From positions 102,111-166,110 of the forward strand of contig JADJPD010000013.1 of the NCBI GenBank assembly GCA_016713435.1: a stretch of DNA of 64,000 nt, given 5' to 3'. Positions 55,071 to 64,000 of the stretch are shown one piece after another. The notes below the pieces were generated by a model. That model did no database searches. It was not told the DNA's origin and was given only the letters and a program-made list of their open reading frames with translations. A program made the position numbers and the translations under genes. Source of the DNA: Gemmatimonadota bacterium. Lineage in GTDB: Bacteria; Gemmatimonadota; Gemmatimonadetes; Gemmatimonadales; GWC2-71-9. Each line of letters opens with the position of its first letter. Position 1 is the first letter of the stretch.

Positions 55071-57065
55071 TCAGTTCCCCGCCTTCCAGCTGTTGTTGCC
55101 GCGCGGCAGTTCCGGCATGGTGCCGTCCGCGTTCACGGCCACGCCGGTCACGGCCTTGTCCACCGGGATCACCGCGGTGTAGCGGTCGCCCTTGTACCAG
55201 ATCTCCACCGGGTACTTGAGCAGCCGGGTGCTGCCGTCGGCGAAGGTGAGGGTGAGCTCCACCGGCATCACCATGGAGCCGGCGTTCCGGAGCACCACGG
55301 TCACCTCGCCCTTGCCGGGCGTCACCGACTCCACGGCCTGGTCGAGCGCGGCGGTGGTGAAGAACCAGCCCCGCCAGAACCAGTCGAGGTCCCGCCCCGA
55401 CACGTCCTCCATGCTGCGGAAGAAGTCGGCCGGCTGCGGGTGCTTGAAGGCCCAGCGCCGGGTGTACTCGCGGAAGGCCTCGTCGAAGACCTCGGGGCCC
55501 AGCACCTTGTGCCGGAGCGCGTAGAGCGCCATGCCCGGCTTCACGTAGGCCAGCACGCCGAGGTTGTTGTCGGTGCGGTAGCGGTTGGCGTACGTCATGA
55601 TCGGCTGGGCGGTGGGCGCCTGGTCGGCCATGAGGGCGAAGGAGCCCTCGCCACGGCGGCGGCGGCTGTCGTCCCGCTGGAAGTAGCCTTCCTCGGAGTA
55701 GATGTTGATGAAGGTGTTGAAGCCCTCGTCCATCCAGGCGTAGCGGCGCTCGTCGCTGCCCACGATCATGGGGTACCACATGTGCCCGATCTCGTGGGTC
55801 ACCACGCCAAACAGCGCCTCGCGCGACCCGCCGCCGGCCTCCATGGCCACCATCGGGTATTCCATCCCCGACACGGGCCCTTCCACGGCGGAGATCTGGG
55901 GATAGGGGTACTTGAGCCAGCGGTCGCTGTACTCCTTGATGCTGAAGCGGCTCATCCTGGCCGCCTCCTGCCAGCGCGCTGCCGCCGCCGGGCGGTAGTA
56001 GGCCTGCGCCACGATCCCCTCCCAGCCCGACGCATCCCACTGGTATTCGGGACTCGCCGCCCAGGCCACGTCGCGTACCTGCTGGGCCTTGAAGCGCCAG
56101 GTGAGGGTGCCGGCCTGCTTCGGGCGGGCGCTGCCGTCGGCGAGTTCCGCCGCGGTGATGATCGCAATGGACGTGTCGCTCTTCACCGCCTGCGCCAGGC
56201 GGGCGCGCTGGGTGGCGGTGAGCACCTCGAGCGGGTTCTGCAGCACGCCGGTGCCGGCCACGATGTAGCCGGCCGGGACGGTGACCTCGTACTCGAAGTC
56301 GCCGTACTCGAGGTAGAACTCGCCCTGCCCCAGGTACTGGAGGGTGTTCCAGCCGTGCACGTCATCGTAGACGGCCATGCGCGGGTACCACTGCGCCAGC
56401 TCGTAGAGGCTGCCGTCGCGCCCCATGCGGTCCGCGCCGTGTTCCGGGATGTTGAAGGCGTAGGCGATCTGGAAGACCACGACCCGGCCCGGCGCCAGCG
56501 CGAAGGGCAGGGTGGCCTCCATCATGGTGTCGTCCACGCGCGTCTTGACCGGCTGGGCGGCGCCGGCCGCGGCGGTCCCGGCGCGGCGCGCGGCCGCCTC
56601 GAGCCGGGCGGTGAAGCTCGCGATCTCGAAGCCGCCGTCGAAATCGGCGCCCCCGAAGCGGCTCTCCTGGGCGTTCAGGTAGGCGCCGACGCTGCCCTTC
56701 CGGAACAGGTTCTGGTCCAGCTGCAGCCAGACCCGCGTCAGGGTGTCGGGCGAATTGTTGGTGTAGCGGAGGGTCACCGTGCCGGTGAGCCGCTTGGCCG
56801 CCGTGTCCAGGGTGGCCTTGATCTGGTAGTCCGCCCGCTGCTGCCAGTACCCGCTCCCGGGAGCGCCGCTGGCCCGCCGGATGTTGTCCGGGGTCGGGAG
56901 CGCGAGCGGGGCAAAGATCCCCGTGTCGGCCACCGGGGCGCGGAGCTCCCGCGCGACGGTGGCGGCCGGCCGCGGCGGTCCGGGAGGCGCGGGGGTGGGC
57001 GGGGTGGCCGGGGTCTGGGCCGCGAGCGGCAGGGCGACGGCAAGGCTCAACAACACGAGGCGCAT
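55071..57065 (-). CDS. M1-family metallopeptidase, secreted
   Basis: A 664-residue protein starting at the ATG at 57065, which begins a signal peptide (MRLVLLSLAVALPLAAQ). A Pro-rich linker is followed by the M1 N-terminal beta domain, then the substrate motif SGMEYPM (GAMEN-like) and the zinc motif HEIGHMWYPMIV with the second Glu in WMDEGF, so catalytic residues are intact. The end is a beta sandwich. Such enzymes clip residues from peptides outside the cytoplasm. It is convergent with the FHA gene (7 bp apart). Confidence 0.93.
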   Translation of the reverse strand: MRLVLLSLAVALPLAAQTPATPPTPAPPGPPRPAATVARELRAPVADTGIFAPLALPTPDNIRRASGAPGSGYWQQRADYQIKATLDTAAKRLTGTVTLRYTNNSPDTLTRVWLQLDQNLFRKGSVGAYLNAQESRFGGADFDGGFEIASFTARLEAAARRAGTAAAGAAQPVKTRVDDTMMEATLPFALAPGRVVVFQIAYAFNIPEHGADRMGRDGSLYELAQWYPRMAVYDDVHGWNTLQYLGQGEFYLEYGDFEYEVTVPAGYIVAGTGVLQNPLEVLTATQRARLAQAVKSDTSIAIITAAELADGSARPKQAGTLTWRFKAQQVRDVAWAASPEYQWDASGWEGIVAQAYYRPAAAARWQEAARMSRFSIKEYSDRWLKYPYPQISAVEGPVSGMEYPMVAMEAGGGSREALFGVVTHEIGHMWYPMIVGSDERRYAWMDEGFNTFINIYSEEGYFQRDDSRRRRGEGSFALMADQAPTAQPIMTYANRYRTDNNLGVLAYVKPGMALYALRHKVLGPEVFDEAFREYTRRWAFKHPQPADFFRSMEDVSGRDLDWFWRGWFFTTAALDQAVESVTPGKGEVTVVLRNAGSMVMPVELTLTFADGSTRLLKYPVEIWYKGDRYTAVIPVDKAVTGVAVNADGTMPELPRGNNSWKAGN

Positions 57066-57197
57066 TTGGGGGATCCTGGACGGGGGCGACGAAAAACGAG
57101 CAGGCACAATCTAGCTAGGACCCGGCGGGGGGCCGCAGCCCCCGGCGGTCGAGGGGAGGATGCCGAGCCCCCTGAGAACGCCGCAGCACGCCTGGCG

Positions 57198-57203
57198 TAT
57201 ATT
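57198..57203 (+). promoter_or_regulatory. Possible -10 box for the 49-codon gene
   Basis: TATATT lies 66 bp before the small gene's start. No good -35 box is seen at the right spacing, so this is a weak call. Confidence 0.3.
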
Positions 57204-57268
57204 GGGCAGAGCGGCCGAATGGCGCCGCCTCCACCGGATCGCCACCCCCATCCCAAAGGAGACGCCCC

Positions 57269-57418
57269 ATGTCGGACAAGTCCAAGCAGTCCAAGGCCCC
57301 GAAGGTGACGGACCTCAAGAAGCCGGACCCCTCGGACACGGTGGCGGAGAAGCTCAAGGGCGGCGGCATGCGCCGGGGCGGGGATGACGACCTGAAGGAC
57401 CTCGAGGTGGAGCGCTAG
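57269..57418 (+). CDS. 49-residue Lys/Asp-rich protein of unknown function
   Basis: This short frame begins at ATG after AAAGGAGA (ideal spacing) and ends at TAG before a strong terminator. It encodes MSDKSKQSKAPKVTDLKKPD followed by a glycine/arginine patch (GGGMRRGGDDD) and an acidic end (LKDLEVER). It is hydrophilic, charged and probably disordered. Own -10 candidate, ribosome site and terminator suggest a real small gene. Similar short charged proteins exist in Gemmatimonadota to my knowledge, but no function is known. Confidence 0.65.
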   Translation: MSDKSKQSKAPKVTDLKKPDPSDTVAEKLKGGGMRRGGDDDLKDLEVER

Positions 57419-57439
57419 GCCGCGCTGGGGAATGGACAC

Positions 57440-57469
57440 GGGGCCGGTGGGAGACATCCCACCGGCCCC
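57440..57469. terminator. Bidirectional 13-bp hairpin terminator
   Basis: GGGGCCGGTGGGA (57440-57452) pairs perfectly with 57457-57469 around GACA, then GTTT. It lies between the 49-codon gene and the convergent dcd gene. Confidence 0.8.
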
Positions 57470-57489
57470 GTTTGCCGTTCCTGGCGCGC

Positions 57490-58068
57490 CTACAGCCGGG
57501 GCAGGGTGACCCCGGTCTGGGCCTGGTACTTCCCCGCCTTGTCCCGGTAGCTGGTCTCGCAGACGTCGTCGTCGTCCGCCTCGAAGAAGAGCACCTGGCA
57601 GATCCCCTCGTTGGCGTACACCTTGGCCGGCAGCGGCGTGGTGTTGGAGATCTCGAGCGTCACGTGGCCTTCCCACTCCGGCTCGAACGGCGTCACGTTG
57701 GTGATGATGCCGCAGCGGGCGTAGGTGGACTTCCCGACGCAGATGGTGAGGCAGTTCCGCGGGATCCGGAAGTACTCCACCGACCGCGCCAGCGCGAAGC
57801 TGTTGGGGGGCACGATGCAGACGTCCCCCTCGAATTCCACGAAGCTGCGGCTGTCGAAGTCCTTCGGGTCCACGATGGCCGAGAGGACGTTGGTGAAGAT
57901 CTTGAACTCGGGCGCCACCCGCATGTCGTAGCCGTAGGAGGAGACCCCGTAGGAGATCACCTTGCGGCCGGCCGAGTCGACCTGGCGCACCTGCGCCTCG
58001 GTGAAGGGCTCGATCATGCCGTGCTCCCGGGCCATCCGGCGGATCCAGCGGTCGGACTTGATGGACAT
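57490..58068 (-). CDS. dcd: dCTP deaminase
   Basis: The 192-residue enzyme deaminates dCTP to dUTP (some members go on to dUMP). Conserved blocks are SSYGYDMRVAPEFKIF, the nucleotide site FVEFEGDVCIVPPNSFALA, GKSTYARCGIITNVTPFEP and ISNTTPLPAKVYANEGICQV. I chose the ATG at 58068 (MSIKSDRWIRRMA), the family N terminus; an upstream in-frame GTG region has no conservation. It reads away from the nuo group. Confidence 0.95.
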   Translation of the reverse strand: MSIKSDRWIRRMAREHGMIEPFTEAQVRQVDSAGRKVISYGVSSYGYDMRVAPEFKIFTNVLSAIVDPKDFDSRSFVEFEGDVCIVPPNSFALARSVEYFRIPRNCLTICVGKSTYARCGIITNVTPFEPEWEGHVTLEISNTTPLPAKVYANEGICQVLFFEADDDDVCETSYRDKAGKYQAQTGVTLPRL

Positions 58069-58284
58069 GCGGGCTGTCTCGTGATGGGGTAGGGACTGGA
58101 GGGCGGAATATACGAGCCCCGGCCGAAAGGGGAACGGCCGGGAGGCCCCAACCCGAACTGCCACTAAGGGTTCCCCGCTTCGGGCGGGGTGCGGAGGGGT
58201 ACCCATCCCCGGGTCCGGTCATTACTTTCCGCGCCGATCCGCCCCCCGGATCTTAAGAAAATTTTCCCGTGCGAGGCTGGCCAC

Positions 58285-58650
58285 ATGCTGCAGCCGTACA
58301 TCCCAGTCCTGCTGGTGATCGCGTTCGTGGTCGCGAATGCGATCCTCATGCTCGGCCTCTCCCATGTCCTCTCGTCGTACCGCCTCACCGCCGTCAAGCT
58401 GACACCGTACGAATCGGGGATGCCGGTCCTGGGGGATGCCCGGGAGCGCTTCAGCGTGAAGTTCTACCTGGTGGCGATGCTGTTCATCGTGTTCGATGTC
58501 GAGACCGTCTTCATGCTGCCCTGGGCGGCGGCCTACCACCAGCTCCGGGAAATCCGCGGCCTCCTGCTCATCGAGATGTTCGTCTTCGTGGCGATCCTCG
58601 CGGTGGGCTATCTCTACATCTGGAAGCGAGGGGCCCTCGAATGGGACTGA
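58285..58650 (+). CDS. nuoA: NADH-quinone oxidoreductase subunit A
   Basis: A 121-residue membrane subunit of complex I with three TM helices (LLVIAFVVANAILMLGLS, FYLVAMLFIVFDVETVF, MFVFVAILAVGYLYIWK). The loop YESGMPVLGDARERFSVKFY and FDVETVFMLPWA are hallmarks and take part in the quinone-site joint. It opens the nuo group; its end overlaps nuoB by 10 bp. Confidence 0.95.
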   Translation: MLQPYIPVLLVIAFVVANAILMLGLSHVLSSYRLTAVKLTPYESGMPVLGDARERFSVKFYLVAMLFIVFDVETVFMLPWAAAYHQLREIRGLLLIEMFVFVAILAVGYLYIWKRGALEWD

Positions 58651-59258
58651 CCCTGCCGGAAGGCGGCGCCGGGACCGAAGTCTCCACCATGTCGCCCAAC
58701 TGGGTGACGACCCGGCTCGACTTCCTCGCCAACTGGGCGCGCGCCAATTCCCTCTGGCCCATGCCCTTCGGCACCGCCTGCTGCGCCATCGAGTTCATGG
58801 CGAGTGCCGCCAGCCGGTTCGACATCTCCCGCTTCGGCATGGAGCGGATGAGCTTCTCCCCCCGCCAGGCCGACGTCCTCATCTGCGCCGGCCGCCTTCC
58901 CTTCAAGCTGGCCCCGGTGATCCGCAAGGTCTGGGACCAGATGCCGCAGCCCAAGTGGGCCATCAGCATGGGGGCCTGCGCCTCGACCGGCGGCATCTTC
59001 GACACCTACACCATGGTGCAGGGCATCGACACCATCATCCCCGTGGACGTCTACGTGCCCGGCTGCCCGCCGCGCCCGGAAGGCCTGATGTACGGGATCA
59101 TGCTGCTGCAGAAGAAGATCAAGGGCGAGTCGTTCCTCGACGCGGACCTGCGCCAGGAGCACCTGCTCGGCCCCGACGGCCTCTTCCGGCCGGCGCGGGT
59201 CATCGACGAGGTCTCCGAGCCGTTCGGCAACTCGGTGCACCAGACGAGGTCGGCGTGA
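58641..59258 (+). CDS. nuoB: NADH-quinone oxidoreductase subunit B
   Basis: The 205-residue protein holds the last iron-sulfur cluster (N2) before quinone. Ligands are the tandem cysteines of GTACCAIEFMA, the Cys of GACASTGG and that of VPGCPPRPEGL. The core SRFGMERMSFSPRQADVLI is typical. Its start lies inside nuoA. Confidence 0.96.
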   Translation: MGLTLPEGGAGTEVSTMSPNWVTTRLDFLANWARANSLWPMPFGTACCAIEFMASAASRFDISRFGMERMSFSPRQADVLICAGRLPFKLAPVIRKVWDQMPQPKWAISMGACASTGGIFDTYTMVQGIDTIIPVDVYVPGCPPRPEGLMYGIMLLQKKIKGESFLDADLRQEHLLGPDGLFRPARVIDEVSEPFGNSVHQTRSA

Positions 59259-59873
59259 GCGAGCTCTCCCCGTCCGTGGCGGCCCTCCCGGGGCCGCTTT
59301 GGCGAGGCCATCACCCGGGCCGTCATCTCCTGCGGCGACACCATCGTCTACGTCGCCGTGGAGCGGGTTCACGAGGTCCTCGCCTTCCTCCGGGATGACC
59401 CGGAGCAGCAGTTCAACTACCTCACCGACATCACCGCCGTCGAGTACCGCGACGCCGGCCGCCCGCTCGAGGTGGTCTGGCAACTGCGCTCGCTGGGGCG
59501 GAAGGCGGATCTCCGGCTCAAGGTGGAGCTGCCGCAGGCCGGCGCGCTCGTGGTGCCGTCGGTCTTCGACCTCTGGAAGGGCGCCGACTGGCTGGAGCGC
59601 GAGGTGTACGACCTCTTCGGGGTCACCTTCACCGGCCACCCCGACCTCCGCCGCCTCCTCATGTGGGAGACCTACGCCGAGGGCCATCCGCTGCGGAAGG
59701 ACTTCCCGCTCCGCGGGCACTTCAGCCGCGCCGAGCAGACCCGGCAGGCCCTGGCGGCCAACCCGGAGGCGCACTACTCGCTCGAGGAGCTCTCGATCGC
59801 CGCGGCGTACGACGAGCTCCCCGCCGACATGAAGGACCGGCTCGCCCACGGCGAGCGGGGGAGCGTGATATGA
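59255..59873 (+). CDS. nuoC: NADH-quinone oxidoreductase subunit C (frameshifted)
   Basis: The GTG start overlaps the nuoB stop. After MSELSPSVAAL the frame breaks within CCCGGGGCC near 59289-59297; the correct frame continues RFGEAITRAVISCGDTIVYV, then FNYLTDITAVEYRDAG, the family box WEREVYDLFGV-like WLEREVYDLFGVTFTGHPDL and PLRKDFPLRGHF. One base change restores about 206 residues. NuoC forms part of the peripheral arm. The nuoD start overlaps its stop. Confidence 0.9.
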
Positions 59874-61159
59874 GCACCCGGACCATCGAGGTTGCGCTCA
59901 GCACGCCCGGGCTCGACGCCCGCGGCAACGCCACGCAGGTGCCTCTCGGCCTGCCCGAGTACCACCCGGTGCAGGACGACCTGGGCGGCGAGCACATGCT
60001 GATCAACATCGGGCCCCAGCACCCGGCCACCCACGGCGTGCTGCGGCTGGTGGTGGAGCTCGACGGCGAGACCGTGGTCCGGGTGGTGCCCCACATCGGC
60101 TACCTCCACTCGGGCTTCGAGAAGCTCGGCGAGTACCGCTTCTACAACCAGATCATCCCCCTCACCGACCGCACCGATTACCTGAGCCCGATGGCGAACA
60201 ACTGCGCCCTCGCGCTCGCGGCCGAGAAGCTGATGGGGGTCACCATCACCGAGCGCTGCCAGGTGCTCCGGGTGATCGCCTTCGAGATCAGCCGCATCAT
60301 CTCGCACCTCGTCTGGCTCGGCACCACCGGCATCGACCTCGGCGCGTACACCCCGTTCCTCTGGTGCTTCTACCAGCGCGAGCGGCTGTACAACCTGCAG
60401 GAGGCGTGGACCGGCGCCCGGCTCACCACCAGTGTCAGCCGCGTCGGCGGCATGATGGCCGACGTGCCGGAGGGCTGGGAGGCGGGGCTCCGCGACTTCA
60501 TCCGCACCTTCCCGAAGACGCTGGACGAGGTGGACGCCATGTTCACCCGCAACGCCATCTGGTGCGGCCGGACCCAGGGCGTCGGGGTGCTGAGCGCCGA
60601 GGATGCCATCAACTACTCGCTCTCGGGGCCGATGCTCCGGGCCAGCGGGGTGGACTACGACGTCCGCAAGGACCGGCCCTACCTGGGCTACGAGACCTAC
60701 GACTTCGACGTCCCCATCGGCGAGCACGGCGACATCTACGACCGCTACCGGGTGCGCCTCGAGGAGATGTACCAGTCCACCCGCATCCTGGCGCAGGCCG
60801 TGGAGCGGCTGGAGCAGCTGAAGGGCGCGCCGGTCAACGTGAGCGATCCCCGCCTCATCCTCCCGCCCAAGTCCCGGGCCATGAGCGACATGGAGGCGAT
60901 GATCTTCCACTTCAAGCAGGTCATGGAAGGCGTGAAGGCGCCGGTGGGCGAGGCCTACTTCGGCGTGGAGAACCCGAAGGGCGAGCTCGGCTACTACTTC
61001 GTCTCCGACGGCACGGCGAAGCCGGTGCGCTGGCGCATCCGGCCACCCTCGCTCATCAACCTGGCCTGCCTGCCGAAGCTGTGCGAGGGCGTCCTGCTGT
61101 CCGACGTCATCGCCATCAATGCCTCGATTGACATCGTGATGGGGGAGATCGACCGATGA
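59870..61159 (+). CDS. nuoD: NADH-quinone oxidoreductase subunit D
   Basis: The 429-residue 49-kDa-type subunit lines the quinone pocket. Key blocks are INIGPQHPATHGVLRLVVEL, HIGYLHSGFEKLGE, DRTDYLSPMANNCAL and DIVMGEIDR at the very end. It descends from the large subunit of NiFe hydrogenases but lacks the metal cysteines. It overlaps nuoC and nuoE by 4 bp. Confidence 0.96.
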   Translation: MSTRTIEVALSTPGLDARGNATQVPLGLPEYHPVQDDLGGEHMLINIGPQHPATHGVLRLVVELDGETVVRVVPHIGYLHSGFEKLGEYRFYNQIIPLTDRTDYLSPMANNCALALAAEKLMGVTITERCQVLRVIAFEISRIISHLVWLGTTGIDLGAYTPFLWCFYQRERLYNLQEAWTGARLTTSVSRVGGMMADVPEGWEAGLRDFIRTFPKTLDEVDAMFTRNAIWCGRTQGVGVLSAEDAINYSLSGPMLRASGVDYDVRKDRPYLGYETYDFDVPIGEHGDIYDRYRVRLEEMYQSTRILAQAVERLEQLKGAPVNVSDPRLILPPKSRAMSDMEAMIFHFKQVMEGVKAPVGEAYFGVENPKGELGYYFVSDGTAKPVRWRIRPPSLINLACLPKLCEGVLLSDVIAINASIDIVMGEIDR

Positions 61160-61662
61160 GCGCCGGGCACAGCGCCACCGAGGCGCACCAGCCGGTCTTC
61201 GTGGGGGAGGTGCGCCAGAAGCTGGACGCGCTCTTCCCCAAGTACCCCACCCGGCAGGCCTGCCTGCTCCCGGCCCTCTGGCTGGTGCAGGAGGCGCGCG
61301 GCTGGATCAGCGAGGGCGCCATCCACGAGGTGGCGGAGGTGCTGTCGCTGACGCCGGCGTACGTGAAGGGCGTGGTGACGTTCTACACCATGTACCACAC
61401 GCACCCGGTGGGGCGGCACTTCATCCAGGTGTGCACCACCTCGCCGTGCAACATCTGCGGGGCGGAGGACGTGGCCAAGGCATTCCTGCAGCACACCGGC
61501 TGCGGCGAGCTCGGCGCCACGAGCCCCGACGGCCGCTTCACGGTCATCGAGGTCGAGTGCCTCGGCGCCTGCGGCTTTGCGACGCCGGTGCTGATCGACG
61601 ACGACTTCATCGAGAACGTGACGCCGGAGCGCGTCCCGGGCATCCTGCAGGGGTACAAGTAA
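61156..61662 (+). CDS. nuoE: NADH-quinone oxidoreductase subunit E
   Basis: A 168-residue thioredoxin-like subunit with one 2Fe-2S cluster (N1a) bound by the cysteines of CTTSPCNICG (first two) and ECLGACGFA. VKGVVTFYTMYHTHPVGRH is typical. The final stop shares a base with the nuoF start. Together with NuoF it forms the NADH-oxidising tip. Confidence 0.95.
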   Translation: MSAGHSATEAHQPVFVGEVRQKLDALFPKYPTRQACLLPALWLVQEARGWISEGAIHEVAEVLSLTPAYVKGVVTFYTMYHTHPVGRHFIQVCTTSPCNICGAEDVAKAFLQHTGCGELGATSPDGRFTVIEVECLGACGFATPVLIDDDFIENVTPERVPGILQGYK

Positions 61663-62969
61663 TGGGCTACCCGCATCCGACCCACCCCAAGGAGCAGGCC
61701 GTCCTCTCCAAGCACTTCGGCGACGCCGGCGCCCGCACCTTCGATGGCTGGGTGAAGCGCGGCGGCTACGAGGGGCTCAAGAAGGCCCTCGGCATGACCC
61801 GGGAGCAGGTGATCGAGGAAGTGAAGGCCTCGGGCCTCCGGGGCCGCGGCGGCGCCGGCTTCCCCACGGGGATGAAGTGGTCGTTCATGCCCAAGGACGT
61901 CGTCAAGCCGCACTACCTGGTCTGCAACGCCGACGAGTCGGAGCCGGGCACCTTCAAGGACCGCGAGATCCTGCGCTGGACCCCGCACCAGCTCATCGAG
62001 GGCTGTGCGGTGGGCGCCTACGCCATCGGCGCCGAGCGGATCTACATCTACATCCGCGGCGAGTTCACCGCCGAGCACAAGATCCTGGTGAAGGCGGTCG
62101 AGGAGGCGTACCAGGGCGGGGCGCTGGGCGCCAACGTCTTCGGGTCGGGGAAGCGCATCGACCTGGTGGTGCACCGCGGGGCGGGGGCGTACATCTGCGG
62201 TGAAGAGACCGCCATGATGAACTCCATCGAGGGCCGCCGCGGCAACCCCCGCATCAAGCCGCCCTTCCCGGCGGTGGCGGGGCTGTGGGCCTCGCCCACC
62301 ACCATCAACAACGTCGAGACCCTCTCCGCCAGCAGCCACATCATCCGCGAGGGCGCGGCCTGGTACAAGGCGCTCTGCCGCGGGAACCCGAAGAGCACGG
62401 GCACCAAGCTCTTCTCGGTGTGCGGTCACGTGCAGCGGCCGGGCAACTACGAGGTGGTCATGGGGACGCCCATGACGGACCTCGTCTTCGACATGTGCGG
62501 CGGCATGCGGCCGGGGCGGACGCTCAAGGCCGTGATCCCGGGCGGCTCGTCGGTGCCCATCCTCACGGCCAAGGAGATCGAGGGCTGCCTCCTCGACTAT
62601 GAGGGCGTGGTGGAGAAGGGCTCCATGCTGGGCTCGGGCGGCATGATCGTGATGGACGACTCCACCGACATCGTGTACCAGGTCATGCGGCTGGCGCGCT
62701 TCTATGCCCACGAGTCGTGCGCCCAGTGCACCCAGTGCCGCGAGGGCACGGCCTGGACCACCCGGATCCTGGAGCGGATCCTGGCGGGGCAGGGCAAGAA
62801 GGAGGACCTGAACCTCCTCCTCGACCTGGCCGACAACATGACGGGCAAGACCATCTGCGTGCTGTCGGATTCCTGCGCCGCGCCGGTGGTGAGCGCCATC
62901 AAGAAGTTCCCTGAGGAGTTCGACGCGTACATCAGCCGGGCCCGCACCTCGAGCCTGGTCACGGCCTGA
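61662..62969 (+). CDS. nuoF: NADH-quinone oxidoreductase subunit F
   Basis: This 435-residue protein binds NADH and FMN. LRGRGGAGFPTGMKW is the NADH loop; NADESEPGTFKDRE and YICGEETAMMNSIEG bind FMN, and the N3 4Fe-4S cluster is held by ESCAQCTQCREGT plus a later Cys near SDSCAAP. It passes electrons from NADH into the chain. Confidence 0.96.
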   Translation: MGYPHPTHPKEQAVLSKHFGDAGARTFDGWVKRGGYEGLKKALGMTREQVIEEVKASGLRGRGGAGFPTGMKWSFMPKDVVKPHYLVCNADESEPGTFKDREILRWTPHQLIEGCAVGAYAIGAERIYIYIRGEFTAEHKILVKAVEEAYQGGALGANVFGSGKRIDLVVHRGAGAYICGEETAMMNSIEGRRGNPRIKPPFPAVAGLWASPTTINNVETLSASSHIIREGAAWYKALCRGNPKSTGTKLFSVCGHVQRPGNYEVVMGTPMTDLVFDMCGGMRPGRTLKAVIPGGSSVPILTAKEIEGCLLDYEGVVEKGSMLGSGGMIVMDDSTDIVYQVMRLARFYAHESCAQCTQCREGTAWTTRILERILAGQGKKEDLNLLLDLADNMTGKTICVLSDSCAAPVVSAIKKFPEEFDAYISRARTSSLVTA

Positions 62970-62988
62970 GCCCCGACACGGGACACGC

Positions 62989-64000
62989 ATGTCTGAATCA
63001 GTCACGGTCACCATCGACGGCATGACGGTGCAGGTGCCCAAGGGCACCAGCATCATCGAGGCCGCCAAGCAGGCGGGGGTGCTCATCCCCCACTACTGCT
63101 ACCACCCGAGCCTCCCCTCGCCGGCGGTCTGCCGGATGTGCCTGGTCGAGGTGGAGAAGGCGCCGAAGCTCATGCCGGCCTGCGTCACCACCGTCGCCGA
63201 CGGCCAGGTGGTGCACACCGACAGCCCGCAGGCCCGCAAGGCGCGCACCGGCGTGCTCGAATTCCTGCTCATCAACCATCCGCTCGACTGCCCCATCTGC
63301 GACCAGGCCGGCGAGTGCGAGCTGCAGGACTACGTCTTCCAGGAAGGCCAGGGCGGGACGCGCTACAGCGACTACGCCAAGCGCTACAACCCGGTCGAGG
63401 ATTTCGGACCGGACGTGCTGTACGTGGTCAACCGCTGCATCCTCTGCACCCGCTGCGTCCGCTTCATGGACGACGTCGCGAAGACCCCGGTCCTCAACGT
63501 CACCGAGCGCGGCGACCGCGCCCACATCGGCATCGACGAGGCGCAGCTGCTGGACCACCCCTGGGCCGGCAACGTGGTGGACCTCTGCCCGGTGGGTTCG
63601 CTCATCTCCAAGGACTTCCTGCACAAGGCGCGGGCCTGGGACCTCGACAAGACGGCCAGCGTCTGCCCCAGCTGCAGCCAGGGCTGCAACATCATGGTGG
63701 ACACCCGGGACAACACCGTGGTCCGGCTCCGCCCCCGCCCCAACCTGGACGTGAACCGGCACTTCATCTGTGACCACGGCCGGATGAACTACCGCTGGAT
63801 GAACCGGGGCGACCGCATCGAGGCCCCGCTGGTCCGCGACGGCGGCCGCCATCAGGCCACCGACTGGGAGACGGCGCTGCAGCGCTTCGGTGCGCTGGTG
63901 CAGTCCGGCGGCAAGGCGGCCATCCTGGCCTCGGGCGCGGCGTCGCTCGAGTCGCTGGGGCTCCTCAAGGCCGCGCTCGGCCGGATGCAGGTGAGCGCCA
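62989..64000 (+). CDS. nuoG: NADH-quinone oxidoreductase subunit G, 3' end outside window
   Basis: About 337 residues are visible. The N-terminal ferredoxin domain has HYCYHPSLPSPAVCRMCLVE; then CPICDQAGECELQD and the two 4Fe-4S sites with CILCTRCVRFM and DLCPVGSL. A further four-cysteine set (CPSCSQGCN and FICDHGR) marks the molybdopterin-like domain with cluster N7, which not every NuoG has. The gene carries on past the right edge. Confidence 0.95.
   Translation, partial: MSESVTVTIDGMTVQVPKGTSIIEAAKQAGVLIPHYCYHPSLPSPAVCRMCLVEVEKAPKLMPACVTTVADGQVVHTDSPQARKARTGVLEFLLINHPLDCPICDQAGECELQDYVFQEGQGGTRYSDYAKRYNPVEDFGPDVLYVVNRCILCTRCVRFMDDVAKTPVLNVTERGDRAHIGIDEAQLLDHPWAGNVVDLCPVGSLISKDFLHKARAWDLDKTASVCPSCSQGCNIMVDTRDNTVVRLRPRPNLDVNRHFICDHGRMNYRWMNRGDRIEAPLVRDGGRHQATDWETALQRFGALVQSGGKAAILASGAASLESLGLLKAALGRMQVSA

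Overview
The window is about 64 kb of very GC-rich DNA, coding on almost every base, with many GTG starts and 4-bp start/stop overlaps. Outer-membrane beta-barrels, a TonB-type plug protein, a porin and lipoproteins point to a Gram-negative (diderm) cell. The mix of a B-type succinate dehydrogenase, paired M16 proteins, an nfeD-floA pair and many secreted proteins ending their signal peptides in AQ-type sites looks like Gemmatimonadota; that placement is inference from gene style, not from a marker gene. I see no rRNA, CRISPR array, prophage or insertion sequence.

Layout. 1-6.3 kb (minus strand): a thiolase, a glycerophosphodiesterase, two M16-family proteins and a lipoprotein amidohydrolase, probably one transcription unit. 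6.4-11 kb (plus): a damaged ECF sigma/anti-sigma pair, a ZraP/Spy-like protein, then nfeD, floA and a membrane-anchored unknown. 11-16.5 kb: pyrophosphatase, tRNA-Leu, a secreted CYTH/VTC-type protein, small membrane and outer-membrane proteins, a general-stress protein and a Rad52-type recombinase. 16.8-24.1 kb (plus): AI-2E-type exporter, then a sulfur cluster (DUF2292, porin, sulfate-binding protein, sulfite oxidase, CysT, CysW, CysA). 24.2-28.7 kb: citrate synthase, leucyl aminopeptidase, TonB plug protein. 28.8-38.4 kb: a long housekeeping run (yicC, gmk, rpoZ, coaBC, family-4 UDG, dnaB, radA, ispD, LMW phosphatase, aroE, comF). 38.5-43.6 kb: gap, pgk, tpiA, secG, carA, HU. 43.7-50.6 kb: moaD, moaE, moaA, trmL, mdh, sdhC, sdhA, sdhB. 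50.7-57.4 kb: an outer-membrane barrel, an LVIVD lipoprotein, an FHA-membrane fusion, an M1 peptidase and a 49-codon gene. 57.5-64 kb: dcd (minus) and nuoABCDEFG, with nuoG cut by the window edge.

How the genes work together. Central carbon metabolism (gap-pgk-tpiA, citrate synthase, mdh, sdh) feeds a respiratory chain whose complex I starts at nuoA. The moaD-moaE-moaA trio makes the molybdenum cofactor needed by the sulfite oxidase in the sulfur cluster. The yicC-to-coaBC run and dnaB/radA are growth functions.

A recurring feature is single-base frame breaks in genes expected to be intact (M16 pair, anti-sigma, CYTH gene, sbp, sulfite oxidase, radA, tpiA, nuoC), often next to G or C runs, plus apparent short losses near 6.77, 18.1-18.6, 19.3 and 21.4 kb. 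I read most of them as consensus errors rather than gene decay, and treat those genes as single genes with a marked frameshift.
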